DNA of 64,000 nt from Adiantum capillus-veneris. Its lineage: Eukaryota; Streptophyta; Polypodiopsida; Polypodiales; Pteridaceae. The notes beneath the pieces were generated by a model. The model made no database searches. It saw only the letters and a list, made by a program, of their open reading frames with translations, and was not told the DNA's origin. The translations under genes and the position numbers were made by a program. The DNA is taken from positions 66,762,281 through 66,826,280 of the forward strand of contig CM043956.1 in assembly GCA_014529385.2 (NCBI GenBank), in the 5' to 3' direction. Numbering within the stretch: the stretch's first letter is position 1; every line of letters begins with the position of its first letter. Shown here piece after piece: positions 55,439 to 64,000 of the stretch.

Positions 55439-56245
55439 AAGTTTAAATGGACAGAAGCACATGTAAAATCCATGAAAAAGCTAAAGGAGTTGCTCCAGTC
55501 AGCAACAACTTTGAGAAAGGTAGACTATGAGTGCCAAAGGCCAGTAATTGTGACAATAGACACCAGTCCTACAGGGATTGGATGGGCAATAGGGCAAGAT
55601 GACAAAGAAGGACACAGGTATGTGGTAAGATTTGGAGCAAAGGTGCTAAGTTCTCACCAAAGAAACTATCCACAGATAAAGAGAGAGTTATGGGGTATGG
55701 TTACAGCCTTGAAAAGTGGGAAAGAGTACCTAATTGGTGCATGTGTGGTTGTAGAAACAGATTTTCTACCACTTCTTGGGATGATTACAAGCTGCTCAAC
55801 TCCATACATTGCTATGTTGTGGTGGATTGACTACATTAAGTCTTTAAATCCTGAGTTTAAGCACATTGTAGGTAAAGACAATACAGTGGCAGATATGCTA
55901 TCAAGGGCAAGGTATGAAGATGAGTCACAAATGATTGACGAGGGAGATGATGTAGGCACAAAGTTCTATTCTATCTCTCATGTCAAAGGTAACAATGTCT
56001 GCATGACTAATCTACTTGAATCATTCTTGAAAGAGCTTTATGAAGGTGATTGGCTTCTTATTGGAAGCTACTTGAGTACTCTAACAAAACAGGATGATTG
56101 GTCTGAACAAGAATTCAAGAGGATACGCAGGAAAGCATATGGGTACTTTTTGAGGGATGGTGACTTGTGGAAGCATCCTAAACAAAAGGGTGCTACACCA
56201 CAAAGGGTTATATGTAAAAAAGAGACTCATGCAAGAGTTTCATGA
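55439..56245 (+). pseudogene. Ty3-C RNase H
   Basis: Same frame after the TAG. RNase H: VIVTIDTSPTGIGWAIGQ holds the first Asp; RNYPQIKRELWGMVTALK the Glu; VVETDFLPLLG the second Asp; DNTVADMLSRA the last. Then a spacer into integrase. A run of six A near 56217 gives a frameshift, so this frame dies at TGA 56243-56245. Confidence 0.85.
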
Positions 56246-57421
56246 GAGTCTATGGGCTGGACACAGGGGTGTATGGGCAACCTTCTCCAAGTTGAAAGAA
56301 AAATACTGGTGGAAGGGTATGTATAAAGATGTATCTCAGTTTGTAGAGACATGTGTAACTTGTCAAGTGTATTCAAATGTTCGACATCGTGATGGATTGC
56401 ACCCTACATATCCACTAGCCATGCACTATAAATGGGTTGTGGATCTAGTCACAATGCCTCTAGGACTCTAGCAGATGAGATACTTGGTTCTTGCACGAGA
56501 GGACCTAACTAACCAGGTTGAAGCAAGAGCATTAAGAGATAAAACCACAGAAGTTGTGTGCAAATTCCTTCTTGATGAGGTGATTTGCCGTTATGGTTGT
56601 GTGGGAAAAATCACTGCAGATAGAGGTGAGCTGGATGCCGAAGAAGCAAGGGAGTTCTTTTCTAGATTAGGAATCAAGCTTTCTCTTACTACAGCTTACA
56701 ACCCTGAAGGCAATGGAAAGAGTGAAAGAGGGCATCCTCCTATCATCAAAGCTTTGGCCAAGGCTTGCGAAGGAAGAGTTGGTGAGTGGCCAAATTGTTA
56801 CCATATGCTTTATGGGCTGATCGTACAACACATAGCTCAGTAAGTGGCTACATGCCTGCGGAGCTAATGTATGGTCAAAAGCCAGTGATGCCGAATATTG
56901 AAGATACAATTCCCACATGGAATGTACTACCTTGGAAAGAGGGGCTTAGCGGGGAAGATCTCCTTGCACTGCGTATAAGGCAGCTAGAGAGAAGACCTGG
57001 AGACATTGAAGCTGCAAAAGAACGACTCAAAAATGCAAGGTTGAAAAAAAAGGAATACTTTGATAAGCGACATTGACTCAGGAGCAAAGCAATTGACAAA
57101 GGTGAGTGGGTCTTGGTGTATGATAGTAGCCTTGATAACCAGCACACAGTCATGTGTAAGTTTTCAAAAAGATGGTTTGGACCGTATGTTGTAGAGCATG
57201 TGCATGAAAATGCTACTTACAGCTTGTCTGAACTAGATGGTACAAAAGTAAAGATTCCCATTGCAGGAAAAAGGATCAAAATGTTTAAGAGAAGAGGAGA
57301 CAATGATCCAGAAGATGTTGATGAGAAAGAAGATCAAACCACAGGTAAAGATCAAAGTGAAGATGAATATTTGGAATCATCCAGTGAAGAAGAAAGCAAG
57401 GAAGATGTACAAGAGGGCTGA
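56157..57421 (+). pseudogene. int: Ty3-C integrase
   Basis: The frame beginning near 56215 carries HESLWAGHRGVWATFSKLKE and CVTCQVYSN, the HHCC finger. After TAG 56469-56471 the core continues with YLVLAREDLTNQVEARAL, ITADRGELD and NPEGNGKSERGH. The second Asp and the Glu are readable; the first core Asp is in WVVDLVTMPLG. Frames shift again near 56800 (ALWADRTTHSSVSGYMPAEL), and a TGA lies at 57074-57076. The C-terminal part, KRWFGPYVVEHVHENATYSL, is an SH3-like tail, followed by an acidic end at 57421. No chromodomain seen. Confidence 0.85.
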
Positions 57422-57479
57422 TCTTACAAAGAAATAATGTGGCACATACCGGAGGATGTGCAGGTTTAGAGGGGGTGAA

Positions 57480-57852
57480 TATCGTGCTGTGACACGTACA
57501 TAGTGGGAACGCATGCTACAAGATCTATCTTGTAACTTTTTAGATACATAATTATCTTTTCTATAATGTACATATGCATATTTAAGTATAATAATAAGCC
57601 TTCTATCTCATCCTATTATTTTTCTCAAGGGTAACCTATCCTTACTTTACCATCAGAAAATACTATGGGAAAAGCTCAATAGCTTCGCCTCTTTAACTTG
57701 GGGCAAAAAGCATTGATTCTTTATTTCTACTATCTCATTATCATCTCACACCCTAGCTAGATCTTATATCTAGGGTAAACTCCAATATATATATATATTC
57801 TATGTATTTTTTATACTTTTCTTATATTTCTTTTTAAATAGCTACTAGGAGG
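57480..57852 (+). repeat. 3' LTR of Ty3-C, first 373 bp
   Basis: Starts TATCGTGCTGTGACACG (the expected TG is mutated to TA) directly after GTTTAGAGGGGGTGAA, the polypurine tract. It matches the inverted LTR at 42108-42477. Cut at 57853 by CACTACAAGAGG. Confidence 0.9.
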
Positions 57853-58692
57853 CACTACAAGAGGTTGTGTGCTCTTGTGACGCTGTTAGCGACGGAAATA
57901 CACTGGGTTTTTATAACCCCCGGCGTCGCTAAAACCGTCGCTACGAGAGCGTCGCTATATGCGTCGCTATAGGCGTCGCTATATAGAGACGCTCATAGCG
58001 ACGTTTACACAGAAGTCTATAGCGATGCTTATAGCGACGCTCCATAGCCATAAATAGCGATGGTTATAGCGACGCCTGAGAGAAATTTTTTTTGGTGACA
58101 GGGCATTGAATACCCTGCCACCCATCAACCATATTGTACTTGATTCACTTTTTAAAAAAAGTGCAAGGGTAGATAATAGACCCAAAATAGTCACCCACAA
58201 AACGCATTGTTTGCAAAATTGACAAGCGTAAAATTGACAATTGTACACATCATAAGCAAAATGAATTGATTGGCAAATGTAATAATGACAATTGTACAAC
58301 ATCATAGGCATAAAGAATTGATTGGCAAAATGAACTGCGGTGACAAATGTAATAATATACATGGTTCAAAAAGACGTATAAAATCCGTCTCATGATACAT
58401 AAGCTATGAGAAACCCTAAACTAATGCTATCTAGCTACGGCTAAACTGACGTTGTCTAGTCAGATGTCTCATCGCGTCCAAGCGGCGTATCTGTCGGATT
58501 CTACAAAAAAAGACAATAAGACAGCTTTCAGTAAGTATAAACATATAACGACATTTATAAAACAATACAAAAAATAGAAAAGAGTAAACCCTAATACTAA
58601 CCATGCCGCCGCGAGAACTGAGAATGTCCATCAGGGCGTTTAAGCCCTTCCTGCCTGCGTACTCGCGCTCGTACGGTGTGGGATCACGTCCT
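57853..58692 (-). mobile_element. CACTA (En/Spm) transposon, terminal fragment (outer copy)
   Basis: Starts with the TIR CACTACAAGAGG and a subterminal array of CGTCGCTAT and AGCGACG motifs, as CACTA elements have. It then carries the last exons of a Transposase_24-like gene on the minus strand. At 58692, inside its exon 2, a second copy with the same TIR begins. About 840 bp is closely similar to 58693-59565. The rest of this copy would lie beyond the second one, outside the window. Confidence 0.85.
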
Positions 58693-58796
58693 CACTACAA
58701 GAGGTTGTGTGCTCTTGTGACGCTCTTAGCGACGGAAATACACTGGGTTTTTATAACCCCCGGCGTCGCTATAACCGTCGCTAAAAGCGTCGCTAC

Positions 58797-58896
58797 GAGA
58801 GCGTCGCTATCTGCGTCGCTATAGGCGTTGCTATAGGCGTCGCTATATAGCGACGCTCATAGCGACGCCTATAGCGACGCAGATAGCGACGCTCTC
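58797..58896. repeat. Perfect 32-bp inverted repeat in the CACTA subterminal region
   Basis: 58797-58828 (starts GAGAGCGTCGCTATCTGCG) is exactly complementary to 58865-58896. Between them lies a further 20-bp perfect palindrome, GCGTCGCTATATAGCGACGC (58838-58857). The motif CGTCGCTAT is the likely binding site of the element's DNA-binding protein, by analogy with TNPA sites in En/Spm. Confidence 0.9.
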
Positions 58897-59328
58897 ACAG
58901 AAGAGTATAGCGACGCATATAGCGACGCTACAGAGCCATAAATAGCGACGCTTATAGCGACGCCTGAGAGAATATTTTTTTGGTGGCAGGGCATTGAATG
59001 CCCTGCCACCCATCAACCATATTGTACTTGATTCACTTTTTAAAAAAAGTGCAAAGGTAAATAATAGACCCAAAATAGTCACCCACAAGACGCATTGTTT
59101 GCAAAATTGACAATTGTACACATCATAGACAAACTGAATTGATTGGCAAATGTAATAATGACAATTGTACAACATCATAGGCATAAAGAATTGATTGGCA
59201 AAAGGAATTGCGGTGACAAATGTAATAATATACATGGTTCAAAAAGACGTATAAAATCCGTCTCATGATACATAAGCTATGAGAAACCCTAAACTAATGC
59301 TATCTAGCTACGGCTAAACTGACGTCGT

Positions 59329-60642
59329 CTAATCAGACGTCTCATCGCGTCCAAGCGGCGTATCTGTCGGATTCTGCAAAAAAAGACAATAAGACAGTTT
59401 TCAGTAAATATAAACATATAACGACATTTATAAAACAATACAAAAAATAAAAAAGAGTAAACCCTAATACTAACCATGCCGCCGCGAGAACTGAGAATGT
59501 CCATCAGGGCGTTTAAGCCCTTCCTGCCTGCGTACTCGCGCTCGTACGGTGTGGGATCACGTCCTGTCATCGACCACTGTCAAAACATACAAAGATTTCA
59601 TTATGTTAGAACTAAAAAACTCATAAACCCTAAACTATCGAACATGCATAAAGAGCAATGTGAAAAGACTTACAAAATCGGCCTCAAATGATGCCCATCC
59701 ACCGCTCCCCAAGTGGTGCGAGCTCCCTGCCTCTACTCGCGCTCTGGCTGCATCCTTTTGTTGCTTCCACTTGTCGGGATTCTCGCGCGCTGCTTTCTTC
59801 GCATTCTTCCAATCTTCTTTGGCCAGCCAATCTGGCCTATTCCACCCATTCTTGATTGCTTTTTGCACTTCGGAACGCTTGTGTTTGCAGTATTCGCGCA
59901 TTCGAATCTTCATCAGGTCTTCATTGAAGCGCTGATCCCGTGTTGGAACGGGAAACTCATCATGAAGTATGCTGATGACTCTGTTTTTTAAATCACTTGG
60001 TACTTCACTCCATTTGTTTAGTATATAGTGTCTAAACAGCTGAGAGCAAAGACCACGCATGCGCGAGATCACCTTCTTGCCGTCATCATCCATGATGATG
60101 CCGCCGCTGATGTCGACGGAGTAAGGCAAGCCCTCTGGCCGGTGACGCGTGAACCTGGGTGTCCCGGCAGGGGTCTCTAGCGGCGTGTCGATGGGGGTAC
60201 GGACGTCAGGTGTCTCCATCGGCGTCTGGGCGCCGAAGCGAGGAGTGTCGAGTGGGGTGGCTCCTGGCGGAGTAGGTAGAGGTGTGTAGCTTCTAGGAAC
60301 AGTCAGCCGTGCAAAACCTGGCGTAGACGGCGATGCTGTGGCTGGTGTGGGGGCGGGCAAAGAAGGGGAGGGTAAAGAGCCTCGTCGAACACGAGGCGGT
60401 GTGGAGGCATCGGTGGCGGAATCCCCACAACAACCGCCACCGCCACCACTAGAGCGCCGGTGTCTAGACGAGTGTGACGCTCGTCTCGTCGACGCCGAAG
60501 CTTCGGAGCGCGCCGAATGCTCCGAAAGAGAGGGAGATGCGGATGGTGTAGGAACGCGCGATGATGCGCCAAAGCGATGACGCTCCACGTACCACTGTCT
60601 CTGCTACGGTGACAAAGAAGAAAGAAACTCCTCATCATCCAT
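59329..60642 (-). pseudogene. CACTA accessory protein (Transposase_24/TNPA-like), three exons
   Basis: ATG 60642 opens MDDEEFLSSLSP, then a TAG (60604-60606), after which the frame is open to 59674. Residues about 20-130 are Ser, Thr and Pro rich with repeated TPxxTP. Then LFRHYILNKWSEVP, RPDWLAKEDWKNAKKAA and HHLGSGGWASFEADF fit the plant Transposase_24 type. A GTAAGT donor at 59673 and a TTTTGACAG acceptor join exon 2 (59576-59475, TGRDPTPYERE); a GTTAGT donor and TTTTTTTGCAG acceptor join exon 3 (59373-59329), ending at TAG. Such proteins bind the subterminal repeats. The early TAG would block it unless translation starts downstream. Confidence 0.72.
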
Positions 60643-60914
60643 ACCTGCATTAAACACACGAATATTTAAACTTAATATTGAATGAATAGAGTAGACAATG
60701 ACGCAAAGACCATTAAATACAATGACGTAATGACGCATATAAATACAATGACGCAATGAATCGAGTGATAGAAGAGGCAAGTCGAAAACTCAGAATTTTC
60801 AATCAAAAGATGTGAGCGCGAGTAGAAAAGAGCGTTACACACCATGGAAGCTACTTAGAGAGCTAGAGCTTTTACAGCACGGAGCAAAATTGTTCAAATA
60901 CAATATTTGTGGCT

Positions 60915-63592
60915 TTAAGAGATCTCTCTCTCATCCTCGCATAACTCAGCATAACTTCCTATATCTATATAGAGCTCTCCGTTTAAACACATATCCTCTG
61001 TTTCATTTTGTAGCTCCTCTGCATGCACCCCATATAGAGTAGTAGCATCTTGATGCTCGTCTGGCACCACCGCAGCGGCTTCTGATTGAGCATCTTCTCT
61101 GATCTCCTCCATTGATGTCGTTGTGATTGGCACATGGTAGCCTTCATACGTCCTTGCACTACGAGGGGCTACCTCTATGACGTACCACCAGTTTGATGTA
61201 GACTTTGTAGGATGAAATACTACCTGCCAGAGCCACATAACTTACATGAGAGCTTTCAAGCACATAACTTGTAAAAGGGGGATGTTAACTATTTATATAC
61301 TTACTTGTTCACAATGCTCGGGTAGTACGAAAGTGTCTCTTAGGTCAGTCCATTTCTTAGTAGAATCCACCTCAAGAAAACCAGACTCTCCTCTACGCAC
61401 AGTAGCGTTTCGACCCTCCATGATTATCTTGAACCATTGCACGTCGAACAAGTCGACAAAAAATCCTCTGTAATCGATCCTCAAAATCTCTTGCAGCGTG
61501 CCGAAGTAAGTGAGTTCCGCCACCACGGGATCTGCATCAGAGGAACGTCGTCGACTAGACTGTTCAAATTTTGCCATGATTCCCCAATCTTGAGTAAAAC
61601 TCTTTTTGTCGATTCGTTCCACCCTAAAATGTCGACCTTTACACCATGCTGCTGTGTATGACTTATACTACAATGAACAAAGATTATGAGTGGCCGTTCA
61701 AACGTTTATAAATAAAGTCACTTGCTAGTCGTACATTGCAAACTTACCTTGGTCGCGCAACCCCGAGAGTACTCCCACTCTTCTTCAGTCACTTCGTCAC
61801 CGCATTGTTGTGCGCTTTTCAATTGGTTGTGCAACCATCTTAAGCTCATGAAGGTTGGTAGGCTCTCTAGAACCGCTGGATAGTGCATCGGTGGTCGTGC
61901 CACTCTCCAATGTACACTAGGGACTCTGATACCAACCAACCTTCTGCCATGCTACCCTCCGGACGTGCCTTTTGACGCACATATCCCTTAAGCGTTTTCA
62001 TGAAACGCTCTAAGAAGAACATCCATCTGGAATGAACTGTGCCAGCTATTTTCACCTCATCAACTATGTGAATAAGAAGATGCACCTGAATGGTTAGTAT
62101 TGTAGTAGGAAAATGTTTCTCAAACATGCACACAAGCTCCGCAGCATTTAGTTTGGCGAATGGTATGGAGTCTACGTCGATCTCCTTTTGTGAGATCCAT
62201 TGCACCAGCTTTGCAAGTTTGTAGATTGTGTTACGGATGTCGAGAGACAAACATCCCTCAATGGCAACCGGTAAAATAAACTGTAAAGTATGTGCAGCAA
62301 TGTGTGTCGGCTCATATCCACCACCTCTATGCCAATCCACAATTGTTGTAGCTCTTCCAATAGTGGACGAAGATACACATCCATATTCCCCACTTTATAT
62401 CGCCCTGGCACAATCAAGCTTAGCCATAGGTGCCCCTTCTTCGTAGTCAACCACGGGGGAATGTTGTAGTTGACGATGACAACGGGCCATACACTGTAAG
62501 ATGTTGATCTTTGACCAAATGGATTTACGCCATCCATAGCCAGGCCTAAGCGCAAATTTCGAGCTTCCCTGGCAAAATCCGACCATGTTCCATCTATATG
62601 TTTCCAGGCTGCGCAATCTGCAGGAATTCGTAGCACACCATCCGAAGATTTATTCTCCTCATGCCATGATGCTAGGGCGGCCATGGACTTACATTCGAAG
62701 AAATGCTTGATGCGAGGAAGCAAAGGAAAATGTCGCAAAACCTTTTGTGGAATTTTTGTCCCGTGGAGATCTACTCGATATCTTTCGGAATCACATTTCG
62801 GACACTTCTCCATGTCTGTGTATTCCCCTCTGAAAAGAATGCAGTCATTAGGACAAGCGTGGATAGAATTGTAATCCATCCCCAAGTTTCGCAAAATCTT
62901 TCTTGCTTCATCTCGGGAATCTGGCATCACATTGTCAGCTGGTAGAATGTGCTCTTTCAGCAATCTACACAACATAAAAATATGATACAGTCGTGTAAAA
63001 ATCTATCAGATCATTATACATTTAGAGTTCTATTAAAGTAAACTAATTGTAATAGATCACCTGAAAGCGCTGTGACGCTAGTGTCACTCCATCCAAACTT
63101 TGCCTGCATGTTGAGAAGAACCAGGAGTGCTTTCAATCTAGACATACATGCTCCATTATACAATGATGTATCGGCTTCACTTTTCATATCATCATAGATA
63201 AGACTTTCTGAATCCATGATCGTCTCGATCATTTCATCAATCTCGGGCTCAAACATTGCCTCGTTGGGAATGTGCTCTGCATGATCATCCCCCGAGCTGT
63301 CAGAGGCTACATCTTGTGGCCTCACATATGCTGCTTGACCAAAGCGCCTGCGAATACGTCTATTGGGTTGCAAGATTGCTGCTTGTTGGCCAGCGTCAGA
63401 GTCCGACGAGTTATAATTAGCAACAACTCGATCTATAATAGATGGATCGAACTCGCCAAATTCGCGAACGTGCTGCAAAGAAACACGTCTTGTCCGTCGC
63501 ACGGCATGCTTGCATTGATTACAAGGACATAAGACCCTCGTTGAGAGATAGGTGTTTCGGTTGGACGGTCCCACATCCTCGTCGCTACTCAT
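60915..63592 (-). pseudogene. CACTA TNP2-type transposase, internally deleted
   Basis: Exon 1 (63592 to about 63060): transposase-associated zinc region LCPCNQCKHAVRRTRRVSLQH, then FGWSDTSVTA. After a short intron, 62975-62340 has CPNDCILFRGEYTDMEKCPKC and the TNP2 part WSDFAREARNLRLGLAMDG and VVIVNYNIPPWL. After LLEELQQLW the long middle of TNP2 is missing. The frame shifts near 62340 straight to LPVAIEGCLSLDIRN, SRWMFFLERFMKTLKGYV and KARPEGSMAEG (DUF4218-type). The DUF4216-type end is at 61622-60915 (YFGTLQEILRIDYRG, WWYVIEVAPRSAR). The missing core would remove catalytic residues. Confidence 0.8.
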
Positions 63593-63654
63593 AATGAGGA
63601 TAAAAAACTTATAACCTAGACAACAAATTTAATATTCTATTGGCATTCTTCGTC

Positions 63655-64000
<346 letters not shown>

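Larger units (their letters stand above)
54613..57852 (+). mobile_element. Ty3 element Ty3-C, 3' half (RT, RNase H, integrase, LTR start), plus strand
   Basis: Begins abruptly within the RT lead (LPKLVELLTEKIK), a few codons after the point where the minus-strand 5' half ends at 29798. It continues through integrase to a polypurine tract and 373 bp of LTR, which is cut by a CACTA transposon at 57853. The LTR start is about 99% identical to that of the minus-strand half. Best read as the other half of one element. Confidence 0.82.

Noticed and set aside
59660-60580. Plus-strand open frames across the CACTA accessory gene
   Set aside because: Shadow frames of a GC-rich minus-strand gene that has splice sites and a recognisable domain.

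Overview
The window looks like intergenic DNA from a large land-plant genome. I see no intact host gene, rRNA, tRNA or CRISPR array. Plant origin follows from the element types: Ty1/copia elements primed by initiator tRNA-Met, Tat-type Ty3 elements with a second RNase H, and a CACTA transposon with TNP2, DUF4216 and Transposase_24-like genes. The flavour of the Ty3 families makes me favour a seedless vascular plant such as a fern, but that is an inference from memory.

Layout. 1-10.3 kb: AT-rich old sequence with gene remnants, a solo copia LTR (4430-4658, TSD ACAAG), a TAGCTATTAG-rich satellite-like block (6.85-8.6 kb) and short tandem duplications. 10.3-25.2 kb: two Tat-type Ty3 elements head to head in opposite orientation, 68 bp apart; the first has both LTRs and a 5-bp TSD, the second is cut by a copia element. 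25.2-29.2 kb: that copia element, truncated in its reverse transcriptase. 29.2-29.8 kb: probable LTR and 3' end of another Ty3 element. 29.8-42.5 kb: minus-strand 5' half (LTR, gag, protease) of an unusual Ty3 element, split by a 7.5-kb nested gag-protease element (30912-38416, TSD AGACT). 42.5-48.2 kb: CT microsatellites, a 300-360 bp tandem repeat and a TIR-bounded element. 48.2-53.8 kb: nearly intact copia element (TSD AGCTT) with only two amber codons. 54.6-57.85 kb: plus-strand 3' half (RT, RNase H, integrase, start of LTR) of the same Ty3 family as 29.8-42.5 kb. 57.85 kb to the end: a CACTA end, itself interrupted by a second CACTA element that runs off the window.

Two points stand out. 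First, three small ORFs of 70-75 codons (35616-35855, 40633-40845, 40842-41060) lie upstream of gag in two different Ty3 elements and share a protein module. They differ mostly at synonymous sites and stop at the same position, so they look like a conserved small protein family that I cannot name. Second, the two halves at 29.8-42.5 kb and 54.6-57.85 kb break at almost the same point of pol, are in opposite orientation and carry LTR ends about 99% identical. This suggests one element split by an inversion of about 25 kb.
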